64,000 nt of DNA from Tetrapyrgos nigripes. Its lineage: Eukaryota > Basidiomycota > Agaricomycetes > Agaricales > Campanellaceae. The notes under the pieces are model-generated. The model was not told the DNA's origin. It did no database searches and saw only the letters and a list, made by a program, of their open reading frames with translations. The stretch covers positions 248,001-312,000 of the forward strand of contig JAACJM010000022.1 of assembly GCA_013368315.1 (NCBI GenBank), in the 5' to 3' direction. The position numbers and the translations under genes were made by a program. Below, piece by piece: positions 35,574 to 47,800 of this stretch (positions are counted from its first letter, which is position 1; the number at the start of each line of letters is the position of its first letter).

Positions 35574-36711
35574 CTGGTGAATACATCAGCAAAACGTACA
35601 TCAGCCTTTTCCGCTCGAAGGCCCCGCCTTCAGATTTATACCTTTACGAGGGAGACGTGTCACGTGGGCCATCGCTGCGCGTGGCATGATAACGAGGCCC
35701 AAATCCGTTGACCCGGTCCGTTGTAAGGGAATGATTCAGAATACACTACAATGTCGGGTTATAGGAATGTCTTCCGAACGTCCTGGGTCATATACGTACC
35801 GTTATAATGATATGCCAGTCAATATATTCTAAACGTTATTTCGTTGGTATGATACTCTACATAAAACGCTGTCCATATATATATCTAAGGGCCAGTTCGG
35901 TTGCCCCGGGTTTTTCATATCCCGATTTTGTTGTCATTAGTTACTTACTGTTATGTAGTAAATAGCCGAAGGTGGGAATATACCGATGTGCTAGCGTCGT
36001 GATGTCCGGCTTGCGCGGTCTTGTGCGTCGCATCTTTTCTCTTCATGGTACGCACTAGCAGTCAACGCCGTGTGTCAGCCCGCCCCTCTCAAGCTCCCTC
36101 TGCATCTAGTGCTGCTGAATCCTTCCATCAGCGTCGACTAGCATTAGTCACCATGGTTGTTACAGTGCTGCAGTCGGAACAGTGTTTGCTGCCAACTACA
36201 AACGTTATAACCCAATGAAAAGTATCGGTACTATAGCGCCGGCATACTCGGGAAGATGGCAGCTGGCACGTCAATGTGATGAATACCGATGAAAGGCAAC
36301 TCGTTGTCACCACGTCCTCGGTTATCAGGCCCAGTGAAAAGTCCAGAAAGCCAAAACGCGCCAAAACGAGCCGCAGCAAACGGCTCGCTAGGGCTTGCTC
36401 TGGCTTTGTTTGGCTCGAAAATTTAGACGCTTATACATTGCCAGATCAAGCGAGATCAAGCGAGGTCAATCGGATTAATCTGGGTTTGTTTTCGCTTGCT
36501 CTGGACATACTGTACTTTACTGTTATTCTAGCGTACTACACTATTACAATACAGCTCGTTCTCGCTTGTTCTCGCCTGATCCCGCCATATTGGCCCTCCT
36601 CCAGTACCACCTCTGGTGGCTCCACAAAAAACCCTGCATGCTGCCGTATGCGACACCCGCCAGTCATTAGAAATCGAGAATGGATACAGCGAATGGTCTA
36701 CTCACAAAGCT
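35574..36711. other. intergenic, possibly holding a short inverted-repeat element
   Basis: No gene is supported; open frames at 36021-36218 and 36276-36728 show no family. AGGGCCAGTTCGG at 35888-35900 and the inverse of 36585-36597 (AGGGCCAATATGG) agree at 10 of 13 positions, and the interior has GCTTGCTC/CGAGATCAAGCG words, so a decayed MITE is possible. I find no target duplication. Confidence 0.25.
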
Positions 36712-39086
36712 CTAGGACTCCTTCTTGAGTCTGGCAGCAGCATTCACGTTATCTTTTGCTTCCTGAATATATTTCTGTGAAAGCAACCATCAGTGCGTCA
36801 GCAAAAGCAGTATTAATAGAAGAATACCTGTTTCTCATCTGACGGCAATCCCTCCCATGCTGCTCTGCAATCATCTTCTGTGCACGTCTTGCCCTGAGCA
36901 AGAACACTGGACACATAATAGTACTTGTGGACGACCCTGGGTTAGATAAAGGTAAGTTATTGGGAAAAAAGACGACAATAGAGAAAACTCACTGAGCGTC
37001 TTTGGAACCGTTGGCGGGAGGCTTTTTGATTGTTCTCGATGCTTTCTTGACAGTGGTGGAAGGTTCAGAACCTAAATAAATTGTATGTGAGCTAAATGGA
37101 CATGGGACGAAGTGTTATGCAGCATACCCTTATTCAAAGGTTTCGAAGGCTGCAGTTTGGGAAGGTCTGGTAGACTGGGTGGTTTCGCATAGCTCGCTTG
37201 ACTAGTATAGTGTTAGATACAACGAGATGCCATTAAAGTGAAAATACTCACAAAGGGTTGGGAATTTCAATCTAGAAAGAAATGATATCATCAGTACACG
37301 AACGCCTGTAAGAGGAGTATAATCATTTACCTTCTCTGATAATAACAGCTCAGCTTTTGCTCTGGAAATGGCTAAATCAGGATTAGAGTTGGTGACAGTG
37401 TTCTTAGTAGCAAATGGGGTGAGAGAGTCTTGAATATCTATTGCAGTGGGGACATTTGGTAAAGTCAGAGGTAAGACAGGTGGAGCAAGTGAAGCGGCCA
37501 ATGTGAGAGAAGATAGGGTGTTCCATTCTTGTGATACATGTGATGGTGCAGATTCCAGTGGAGGTGACAACGACGACGGTGACAACGAGGCTCCAATGTC
37601 AATTGGGGTGGGAATTGTTGATGGAAGCAGTGAAGGACTGGGGCTTGTAAGCGATATTGAGGAATTCTGAGTTCTCGGATCACTGACACTCAGGGAAGGT
37701 GACATGGGAGTGGGCGCGACCGCTTGGGTGGTAACTGAAGTTATCAGTGATGAAGGAAGAGGTGCTGCCTGACCAGTAGTGGAGACTTGGGTGGAGGAAA
37801 GAGGTGCGGCTGGTGTAAAAGCCATGAAAGCAGCTGGAGGAGAGTTAGTTGGAGATATGGAAGGGCTGATGGGGATCAGAGGCATAGCACCCCATGGCGT
37901 TAATGAATTGGATTCCAAGGATAACGGTGGTAGCACTGGCCTAGGCAGTGCGGGTGTAGGTGATGGCAGTAGCGCAGGGGTAGGTGATGGTGATGGCGGT
38001 AGTGTGGAGGTAGGTGATGGTGATGACGGTAGCGTGGGGGTAGGCAGTAAAGATGGTGCAGGTGATGATGCTGATGTAGATGGTGCTGGGGTAGGTAATG
38101 GTGATGGTGCTGAAAACGGCATTGAGGCCAGGGCTGGCTGATCGGATGACTTGGATTTTTTGGAGGGTGGTGGAGGAAGAAGTGGAGCCTTGGATGCCTC
38201 TCGCTTCAGGGAAATGTTGTCGTCCTTCCCCTTGCATTTGTTGTTAAAACCAGAAAGTATTTTACTTGCCCAATAATGCACCTTCCAGTTGTCAGCACTA
38301 TATGAGAACTCGGGGCATCGTGCACACAATTTCTCTTCAAACTCTTTGTAGACTGGTGCAGTGACGCTACCCCAGGTAGATGGACAAATACCTCGGTTCA
38401 TAAAGTCCTGGAAGAGTGAGCGAGTAAATGCAGACATGTTCTCGAGACGTTCACCAGAGACTGGTTCACCATTCTTGTTAACAATGTAGGGGTGGGAGCT
38501 GCCTTTGGCCTTGGCATCCTTCCGCAGTTGGTCAAGCTTCCTGTTGTGCTTTGCTGACTCGCCCAGGTAGTCAGTTCGATACCAAGGCCAGACGGATGGA
38601 AAATCTTCAAGCTTGTGTTGCGGTGAAGTGAAAACCTCTGGGGTTTTGAGGTGCTTCTGTATGGAAGTAATACTAGTACTGGATGTGTATGGTTATTGTT
38701 AGCACCTTGAGAACATGGGAAGACACATGAAAAAACCTACTTGATAGCTTCAAGTTGCGAAAGTACATTGGTCCTATACTAAGTCGTGAAAAGGCGTAAA
38801 ATTAGACAAAAACACTGTAGACTCACTGAATCAAAGCAACCTCCATTGTCTTCTGTTCTAACAGCTTGTTCAGGACCTGTATCTGGAGGTCTGGAGAAAA
38901 AGAAGCAAGGAGAGCACTTGGAGCTGAGGGAGCCTGAGACGAAGGAAAGGAAGGAATTTGAGGAACAGCACTGAGATTAGACGCGTTCAGCGCGTCCATA
39001 ACTTGAGGAAATGGTACAGAGAGTGGCTGCTGTGCACCAGAGAGCGCACTGGAAAGAAAAGAGCTCATAGAGCTCGCTGCAGACAT
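36712..39086 (-). CDS. Pro/Ser-rich basidiomycete orphan protein
   Basis: About eight exons on -: roughly 39086-38827, 38775-38741, 38659-37331, 37271-37251, 37198-37126, 37071-36994, 36940-36829 and 36774-36712. The N-terminus is Ser/Ala-rich. The second domain (FPSVWPWYRTDYLGESAKHN; SHPYIVNKNGEPVSGERLEN; FTRSLFQDFMNRGICPSTW; NWKVHYWASK) is a conserved block I have seen in many Agaricomycete hypothetical proteins. A long region of PSPTPxLPPS repeats follows. The C-terminus (KYYVSSVLAQ..., W-x2-LPSDEKQKYIQEAK) resembles the last helix of an HMG-like domain. A KKSK-type basic patch could direct it to the nucleus. Function unknown. Confidence 0.6.
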
Positions 39087-39177
39087 GGTGTACGTGATGG
39101 AAGCTGGAGTGTCACACTGTGACTGTCACAGTCTCTTTTTTCATATAAGTTCGCTAGTGTAAAGGACAATAAATCTA

Positions 39178-40016
39178 CTACCTAGAAGCAGTCTCATCGT
39201 CCTCTACAGCCAGTTCTTCTACATCAGCTATATCCAAACCAGGCTTTTCTACCACAAAACACGTTTCTCCCAAACTGCACCCATAACACCTTTGGAAAGC
39301 CTTGAGTGCAGTACCATTGCGACAGCCGCTGTGAGCTGTTTAACTGAGTAAACAGCCAAGTTGTCCAGTCCCTGGTACTGACAAGAGATCACTACACCTG
39401 AAGATGCCGTCAAAAGTGAAGGATCTGGTTTTGAATACATGGATATTAGAGCCAAATATTCATTGCTGATGGCGTCTGTGTGGTACTCAAAAAAGTACTG
39501 AACCTCTCCGAAATGAATAGACTCCATTTCAGATGATTCTACAATCTGCTCATAACCGTAAACAGGTAAGTACTCTCTCACTTAAAAAAACAGTCAATAC
39601 ATACTTTCACATTCCTTGATACACGGACATTTCCACTCAACTTCTCTTCACAGAACAGCGAGCGACTAACCTGACCATTAGGCAAGCGAAGCCTACTCCA
39701 CCTGTGTATCCTGAGGTCCAGATCACCATCAGTAAACTTTGCTGAGTACTTGGTGTTTAGATATCAGAGGAGAGCATCGGATTCAGATGCATTGAGTGGG
39801 TAGGCTTTGGATTTGTATGGGTGAAGGAAAATGTAAGAGTCTCCTAGTGTCTTGGCATATCGAGGAGTATCATTTTCGTTGTCATGATCTGGGTCTAGCT
39901 TGGGTAGCATTATTTGCAATGAGTGTTGCTCAGCCATCTTCCAGGCAAGCTGTGACAGGTGTGAATAAATTTTCGAGTGCTGCTTGATCTGCCCTGTTAT
40001 AATACCAATAGCCCGC
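39178..40016 (-). pseudogene. C-terminal remnant of a CMC/Tnp2-like transposase
   Basis: Reading - from 40016, the sequence gives SQLAWKMAEQHSLQIMLPKL, then RIHRWSRLRLPNGQ, SRNVK, SIHFGEVQYFFEYH, YLALISMYSKPDPSLL and finally EKPGLDIADVEEL with a TAG at 39178-39180. This order is typical of the C-terminus of basidiomycete Tnp2-type (CMC superfamily) transposases; the family name is from memory. It is broken by an in-frame TGA near 39760 and a frameshift near 39250, and is cut off at 40017 by the left LTR of element A. The catalytic part is absent. Confidence 0.5.
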
Positions 40017-41451
40017 TGATACGCCTGCCAAAAACTCGACTAGAATGAGTTAAAAAGCGTACATATATCAAGTATACGGATATATTGTGTCTGTTTACTA
40101 GGGAATAAGGACTGAAGCGAGCCCAATCTATCAGTTAAAGTGATTCTAGAGGCAACGTTCGCGAGCGCGATACAAAATAAGGATAAGTAGCCTCGAGAGG
40201 ATGGTACATAAGTCCCTCAAGCTACTAAGTTCGATGTTCGAGTACTAGACTGCTCATATACGTTTATACATACATACCCAAGGCACTTGTTCACGAGTAG
40301 CCACCTCGCGAGTAGTATAAGTACGTGTTACCTCTATTCACGATCCATGGGATTACCAATGTGACATAGACTCAAGAAGATAAGATACAAGACTAAAGGA
40401 GATGAATGATAACAAGGAGAAACCTCAGGTAGGTGCCTTCGCGAAGTATCCCGGAGACATTCCGATAGTTCGCGAACCTGGTTAGATCTACTCAAGCTAA
40501 AGCTAAGATCGTCGTGATGTTGCCAAATGATCAAGATCTACCTCACCCCTCCTAAAGACACCAAAGAAGATAGTTCTGACAGATCTAGAGACTTACTGAG
40601 GCCCTCTAGAGGACACTAGTAGGGATGGAGATATCGGAACCTATGAAAGACCGCTCGCGAGCATTGGAAGAGGTTTGCATGTGATACCCAATGAGGTTAC
40701 CGGTATGAGTACCGCTCTAGACCTCCATTATCAAGAAGCTAGCATGTGCTACATATACCCTGGCCCTCTTGCAAGGACTCTGTACATATTCTGATTGGAC
40801 GATTCATGTAAATACTGTTCGCGTATCTCTCTCCTTAGTTACTTTCATTCAATCTCTCGTGTTTCACTATATAATATTGCGGACTTTAAATAATATTAGC
40901 TACTGTACAGTTCTAGGACCTCTAGAGTATAAAAGGACGAAGTACTCATAGCTAGAAAACTAGATTAGTACTCGCGTGTATTGCTGCGGATTCTGGATAA
41001 CTCTCGAGAGAAGATTAGGTCTCTCGCTTGCCCAGGCCAGCTTTATATCAATAGGAATTTCTACAAAAACCCAAAACTTTAAAGACTCGAACATTAGTTC
41101 CCCCTAAGACAAAGATTGTTGTGATTGCATTGGCATATTGGCCCCATATTGTGTTTATTGAACTTAGGCATATTGGCCTCATTGTGTTATTGAAGATCTA
41201 GGCAATTGGCCTCTTATTGTGTTTATCTCGAAGTCAAGAAGACTGTCAATTGTGACCATTGTTATTGTTGAACCCCCTATTGTTCCCCAATCGGTTCTAG
41301 AGCCATTTACCTTTAAGCTACACAAGTTATACGAGTGTTCTGCCACTTTGGATCACCTCGCATTATATAGCAGGATTGGTGTTTGTGTGTTTTTGGTGTT
41401 GTTAGCTTCGATCTTCGAAGCTATTAGCATTATCCACTAGCCAGCCTATTA
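40017..41451 (+). repeat. 5' LTR of element A (about 1435 bp)
   Basis: It matches 61937-63370 nearly base for base. I count roughly 27 differences, mostly transitions. A TATATAATATT word near 40868 could be the promoter TATA box. The 3' part (41130-41225) holds four imperfect ATTGGCC...ATTGTGTTA repeats. Confidence 0.9.
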
Positions 41452-41454
41452 TAT

Positions 41455-41472
41455 TGGAGCCCACCGCGAGGG
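41455..41472 (+). promoter_or_regulatory. primer-binding site of element A
   Basis: TGGAGCCCACCGCGAGGG starts three or four bases after the LTR end. It begins with TGG, as expected for a site complementary to a tRNA 3' CCA end. I did not identify the tRNA. Confidence 0.55.
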
Positions 41473-41705
41473 GGTATCCATATAACTTAAGCTTACAAGC
41501 TCAAGAACTATAAAAGAAGCAACGCGCTTCAACCACCTTGGTGATACTTTGGATCGCGAAGTATTACTGCTATGTGTTGGATTACGCGAAGTAGTTATCC
41601 GGCAAGATTATCCCAACAGATAAGCTTAACGGTGGCCATTGGACGAATCCATCAAAAAGAAGGACAGTACAAAGACTAGAGCGAGTTCCTGAACCAGAAC
41701 TGGCT

Positions 41706-43469
41706 ATGTCTTCACCTATCTTTCAACCTTATCCAAAGAACCCTCAAAGAACGCAGCTTGTCTCCAGAAGACGACGAGCGAACAGCTATATTGAAAGTTT
41801 ATCTCTTGAACCAGTTCCAAGTCAGGCTACTGAACCTAGTACGTCTGCGAACCTTCAAGAAGTAGAAGAACAAGAACAAGAAAGTTTATCTTTGTTATCA
41901 CCCTCGATAGACTTAGATTTCGCACTCCTTCAACCAGATTCACCCTCTACCATGTCAGGTCAAAGAGCTTAATCTGAACCAGCAGGAGAGGAGGAAGTCG
42001 GATTGAATAATATGACGATTCCGAACTTCAAAGTGACTAATGAAGTCTTGAGACAAGTACAAGACGATAAGCTGCCCAAGCGAAAAGATGGTCCTTACTT
42101 TAGTGTCGATCGTGCGCCAGACCTAATGAAGTTCCTAGACGAACTGGAAGAACTATTCCAGAATAGAAAGGTTACAGAGGCTGACGCGAAGATCCTCATT
42201 GCTGTTAAGTACATGGAGTACGAAACCAAGAAGTTACACTATGACTTGGCAGTTGAATGTAAAGGAGACTACGAGAAATTCACTGAGAAGCTGAAAGACT
42301 GCTATCCGGAGTCCGTAGATAATGGGAAAGGAAGTCTGATACGACTTCGCGACATAGTGAACAAGTATCGACTGATTCCATTAGGGCAACGCGAGAAGGT
42401 CCTAAAGTTCACTCGTGAGTTCAAGCTTGAGGCAAACAAGCTTATGGGTGATGAACCCATTCTCTCAAATGCAGAAGCAGTTGCCCTCTACATGATGGCA
42501 TTCGCGGACGAGTTCATAATGTCCATGCAAACCGTTATGCCGAGACCTAGCGAGAAGAGAAGGATTGAAGATCCTTACCCTATAGACACCATTTACGAAG
42601 TGGCTATATATACAGCGAGCTTTCAATTGGCCACAGCATTTGGTCTAGGAATGAACCCCTTGACCATGGGAGCTACTAATCCTGAGCAATTAGGAGGAAG
42701 AGCTTCGCTGAACCCTTTGAGTTGGTCGCAGCCAAGTGCTAAAGTGACTGTAGGAGAAAGCTCTCGGACCATTACTTATCCTGCCAATAGGACAGGTATC
42801 AAACTAGAAGGAGACGAATTAAGTAGTCGACTTCTAGCAACCATGGACAAGAATGAAGCTACCTTGAAGGAGCTGAATACCCATTTGTCTAGCAGAGTTC
42901 TAGCTAGCTTAGCGAAGGCTCTTGCGAACAATCAAGGGAGTACCCCTAGAGCTATAGGCTCTGGTGGGTATAACGGTAATCATCAAGACAGGCATCGTTT
43001 CGAACCTCGTTCTAGAGACTTTAAGTGTTATTTTTGTGGGTCCCCCAAGCATGGTGTTCAAGATTGTCCTATACAGGACGAGTACATCAACGTGAGGAAA
43101 TGGATTCGCAAGGATTCTAACACTGGAAAGTTTGTCCTCAAAGATGGTACACCTGCTCCACTAGGAGATGATAGAGAGTCTCACGCGGTGAAAGTCAAGA
43201 GGATTGCCAAAGCTCGTGGATGGGATGTTGCCATCACTAAGGCAGTCATGTTTATGACGGAAGAAGAGTATTAGGATGCGTATGCTAAACCAATGGATTA
43301 CTCTGTTAATGATCTTATGGAGACTCTGAATGGCTTTATGACGAAGGTTACCACGTCAAATAGTCAGTTAGGAGAAAGAATGGAAGCCCTAGAGGCTACG
43401 CGAAGGGATGAGTTGAGCATCTACAATACTACAGTCAACTCGCGTAGTACTTCAGAAGGGCCGGGAAAC
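41706..43469 (+). pseudogene. gag of element A, two in-frame stops
   Basis: Frame 3 encodes an N-terminal polar region, then the capsid-like helical domain of basidiomycete Ty3 Gag (DLMKFLDELEELFQNRKVTE, LIAVKYMEYETKKLHYDL, REKVLKFTREFKLEANKLM) and a zinc knuckle CYFCGSPKHGVQDC (C-x2-C-x4-H-x4-C). TAA at 41970-41972 and TAG at 43272-43274 interrupt the frame, but sequence typical of the family continues on both sides (after the TAG: DYSVNDLMETLNGFM, a coiled coil). Frame 3 finally ends at TGA 43470-43472, directly after the heptamer GGGAAAC. Confidence 0.8.
43463..43469 (+). promoter_or_regulatory. candidate -1 frameshift site, gag to protease
   Basis: The heptamer G GGA AAC sits in the zero frame exactly as X XXY YYZ, one codon before the gag stop TGA (43470-43472). 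A -1 slip enters frame 2, which is open to 44863 and encodes the protease. GGGCCT (43486-43491) and AGGCCC (about 43527-43532) could pair as the stem of a downstream structure. Confidence 0.55.
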
Positions 43470-44863
43470 TGAAGACTCCGATGATCGGGCCTACAACGAC
43501 TCAATCAGTTCTCGTTGCGAACAAAAAGGCCCCTGAGGAGAAACGAATTCGACTCCCACCCGTTCCATCCGTAGTAATCCCTGTTCTGTCAAAGAAGAAC
43601 AGAGAAGTATACCAACCACTGCAAGTAAGAGAGAGGAAAGATAAAGAGACAGAAGATGCTTCGAGACCAAGAAATGAAGACTCGCGAAGCAACAAGAATC
43701 AAGAAGAAACAAAAGTGACCAAACCTACTACAACTGTTCGACCTGCTCTACCGCTAGGAAGACCTTTTGATGGACTTATACCCATAAACCAGGACAGGAT
43801 AACAAACACGATTCGTCCTGCGATACCCAAACGTTCATCGAGAGCATCGATAGAGGAAGAAGAGGAATGGGTCAGTGTAGCAGATTTGATCGCGAAAGAA
43901 GAACTAGATACCAAAATGGCTCATCACAAGAGCGCTGGTGATGAAGGGATAGCGGAAAAGATTCTTAGAGGAGAACTAAGCCTTACTGCTCGAGAGATAT
44001 TATCTGTTTCCCCATCAGTGCGAAGGATTCTTGCTCGCAAGGTAAGGAACCTAGCTATGAAACCGTCAAAAATGGCCGCACATGTGAAGAAAGGTCCTGC
44101 CATAAGTGTGAAGTCTATGCCAGCGTCTCAACCTGAGGAAGTACAATACTTTAACGTTGAAGACATGAGTAGCTATACTTATGAAGTCCTCATTAATAGT
44201 CGAGAGTTAGTCCATCGAGATCCTGTCGAACAGTTCTTAAAGGATAGACCTCGCGAGGACAGGGATAAGAAGTTTGTTCTAGCAAGTCGCCCTAGCGAGA
44301 TGTTGAGAGTAACCTGCCCCAAGATCAACAGTAAACGACAAGTAGAGTGTGTAATGGATAGTGGTTCTCAAATCATATCCATGAACAGTGATGTTGCCGT
44401 GAAATTGGACTTACATTGGGATCCTGACATTGTGATCCATATGCAAAGTGCTAACGGTGATCTTAACCCCACGCGAGGCCTCGCGAAGAATGTACCTGTA
44501 GTTTTTGGAGAGATTTTGATTTATCTTCAGATTCACATCATAGATGATACCCCTTATGAAGTTCTTATAGGGAGACCCTTTGATGTTCTTTGTGGAACGC
44601 AAATCAACAACGACATAGATGGAGGTCAAGTTATTACACTAACTGACCCCAACTCCGGTAGAAGATGTTGTATGGGAACATATCCTCGAGGAGGATCTCC
44701 TGTAGCAGCCCTCAGGAAGCAGAATGTACCTACTACCTCTGTAGTCGAGCCTGATACAGCCTTGAACGAAGAGAAGAAGACTAGGTCTGAATCTGCTGAA
44801 CCTGAAGAGAAAGATAGCGCATCTCGAGAAACAAATTTTCTTCAGACCTCGATGAACTCTTGA
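43464..44863 (+). CDS. protease domain (pro) of element A, frame 2
   Basis: Frame 2 is open from about 43448 to the TGA at 44861-44863. After a charged linker (GPTTTQSVLVANKKAPEEKR) comes a pepsin-like retroviral protease: CVMDSGSQIISMNSDVAVKL with the catalytic DSG, and YEVLIGRPFDVLCGT, which matches the family's flap-to-core block (IxxILGRPF). The ATG at 43481 could serve as an independent start. Fusion to Gag by -1 slippage at 43463 and onward fusion at 44833 would give Gag-Pro and Gag-Pro-Pol proteins. Confidence 0.75.
44833..44839 (+). promoter_or_regulatory. candidate -1 frameshift site, protease to polymerase
   Basis: The heptamer A AAT TTT lies in frame 2 with correct X XXY YYZ phasing (codons ACA AAT TTT), seven codons before the frame-2 stop. 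Frame 1, entered by a -1 slip, is open from 44818 and reads SSDLDELLNQEGE into the polymerase. Confidence 0.55.
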
Positions 44864-47800
44864 ATCAAGAGGGAGAGGTGGCCATAAGTTTTCATTTTGA
44901 CGAGAATGGTGATATCCTAATTGATGGATATTCAGTGCCAGAGAAGGATCGAACATTCAGAAAAGAAGAAATATGTGAGTCGTACACGTACGCGAGCATG
45001 GCTCACATCGAGAAGACAGACACTAAAGCAGTGCAATTGCTACAAAGTCTTTTACAAGAAAGAAAAAGTGGTGATGCGAGTTCGTATACTCTACATCGAG
45101 TCGGAATAGATGAGTTCCCTGCGCGAGGAGTCTCACAGACAGAAGGAACCTCGCGTTTTGACGCCGGAGTGGTAGAAGTATATGGTAAGTATAAGCCAGT
45201 CGCTATAAAGGTTCGACTGGTCAAAGATACCTTACCTGAAGAATTCAGAATCACTAGGGACATCACTGGCAACCCTCTCGAAGGTATGCCAGTACTTAAT
45301 CCCAACCCGCCCGAGTTTGTGCCTGGTGAAAGGTACACTCTCAAACGTAAAGAAATCATAGACGCGAACCATCCGGAAGGATTTCTACAACCAGAGGAAC
45401 GAAAACTGTTGCATGATTTCATGTTGAAACACGAACCAGGCTTCGCGTGGCAGACTAGCGAAGCAGGGAACTTCAAACGAGAATTCTTCCCTCCAATTCG
45501 TATTCCTACAGCTCCACATGTTCCCTGGAACGAAAGACCTATTCCAGTTACTCCTGGCAAGCATAAAGAGGTCTATGACCTCATTCGCGAAAAGATTGCA
45601 GCTGGTACTTATGAACCCTCGAATGGTTCACACAGGGGTAGATGGTTCTGCGTACTTAAGAAAGATGGCAAGGTTCGAATTGTACATAGTCTAGAGCCCT
45701 TGAACAAAGTAACTATTCAGCACGCAGGTATTCCACCTGCCACTGCTGATGTTGCTAGGAACTTCATGGGTGCCTCTTGTCTAGGGCTATTCGATATATT
45801 TGTTGGTTATGATCACAGGTATCTCGCTCCTGAGTCGCGAGACATGACAGCGTTCCAAACACCCTTTGGATTGCATAGACTTGTCAAGCTACCTATGGGT
45901 TGGACGAATTCGGTCCCAATATTCCATGATGATGTTACCCACATCTTCAAGGATGAGATACCTCATCTAACTATACCTTATATTGATGATGTACCTGTTC
46001 GAGGACCACCTACTAGGTACGAGTTAACTGGAGGCGTCTACGAGACTATACCAGAGAACCCAGGCATAAGAAAATTCGTTTGGGAACACTTCCAAGGCTT
46101 AAATAGGATCGTTCAACGACTGACCTATGCTGGAGGAACGTTCTCAGGCAAGAAGAGTTTCTTGTGTGTACCACAAGCTACTGTGGTAGGACACTTATGC
46201 TCTTATGAAGGACGCGAGATAGATCCTAAAAAGTTGGAGACCTTGATATCATGGCCTACACCTTTAAATCTACCCGAACTAAGAAGTTTCCTAGGGACAT
46301 CGGGTCAGCTGAGAATGTTTGTTAGAGACTACGCAAAGATAACAGCGGCGTTAAACAAGCTTACGGGAAAAGTCCCATGGACTTGGGGTCCAGAGCAGCA
46401 GAGCGCCTTTGATAAAGTAAAGGTTGCGCTCGCGATAGCCCCACCACTATGAGCAGTGAATTACGATGATAAAGAAGGAATTTGTGTGGGAGTAGATACT
46501 TCCTATATGGCTGTCGGTTATTACTTGTACCAGGTTGATCCTCACGATCCTAAGAAGAAGAACTACATTTACTTTGGTTCAATAACTCTTAACGAGAGGG
46601 AAGCTAGATTCTCTCAACCTAAACGAGAGTTGTATGGTTTGAAGCTAGCACTTGAAGATTCGTATTATACGACTTATGGATGTAGGAAACTGAAAGTATA
46701 TACCGACGCGAGCTATATCAAAGGCATGCTCGACAACCCTAGTTGTGGTCCGAACGCTACAATTAATAGGTGGATTGAGGATGTTAGAAAGTATCACTTC
46801 GAGCTCATTCATGTCAAAGGAACAAGTCACGCGTTGGCTGATGGCCTCTCGCGAAGACCTCCCACGATAAGTTCGCAGCGTCGTACACTGCCCTCTGAAG
46901 AAGAACTGATGGATGTTGACGATGGTGCACCCATTCCCTTCATGAAGTATGATGAGAATGACGATGACACCTTCGACTTCGAGGATTTCAAAAAGTCTAT
47001 TGATAATAGAGGAGGATACTTGAATCAAGTAGCTAGAAGCTTCGAAGAGATCGAAGACGACATTCAAGAAGTTCTAGATGAAGAAAGAATGATCAAGAAA
47101 AGAACAGATGAAGTACAGCATCTCTCTCTAGCTACTGTAGCTCAGTTCGCGCAGACAACCCTGCTGCCTGAAACTACAGAAGAACATGTCGCGAAGCATC
47201 CCTATAGTGAAACACATAGGTCTTCAGCTGCGAAAGAGATGGATGGCTTACTTTTAGATATTAAAGAATATCTAATAGATCTGACAGAACGAAGATGGAA
47301 AACAAAGAAGAAAAGACAACAGTTCGAGAAGCTACTATCAAAGTTCTTCGTAGATACTGAAGGACGACTCTACAGGAAAAGTCCGGTTGGGGGGAATCAA
47401 CCCCTTCTAGTCGCACCACAAGGAAAGAGAATGTATATGATGCAAGCTGCGCACGACCACCTTGGTCATAAAGGTGTCTACGCAACCACAGCTATGCTCG
47501 AGAAGCGATTCTGGTGGCCTGAGCTCGAGAAGGATGTCAACTGGTTTGTATCCTCTTGTCAGACATGCCAAGATCGACTGCTACAACATGTAAGGATACC
47601 TCCTACTGTAACATATACACCTTCTCTATTCCAAAAAGTTCATGTAGACGTCTTCAAAGTATCTCCAGCTAGTAATGGCTGTAAACATGTAGTACATGGT
47701 AGATGTGCTTTGTCTAGATGGTCAGAAGCACGAGCCTTACGACAAGACAATGCGAAAGGTATCGCTGATTGGCTCTTCGAAGACATTATTTGCAGATGGG

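Noticed and set aside
37779..38141. 120-codon + frame of Gly/Val/Asp repeats
   Set aside because: Mirror frame of the PSPTPxLPPS repeats of the - strand gene at 36712-39086.
40334..40534. 66-codon - frame repeated at 62254-62454
   Set aside because: Lies inside both LTRs of element A; repeated because the LTR is repeated, with no sign of a protein family.
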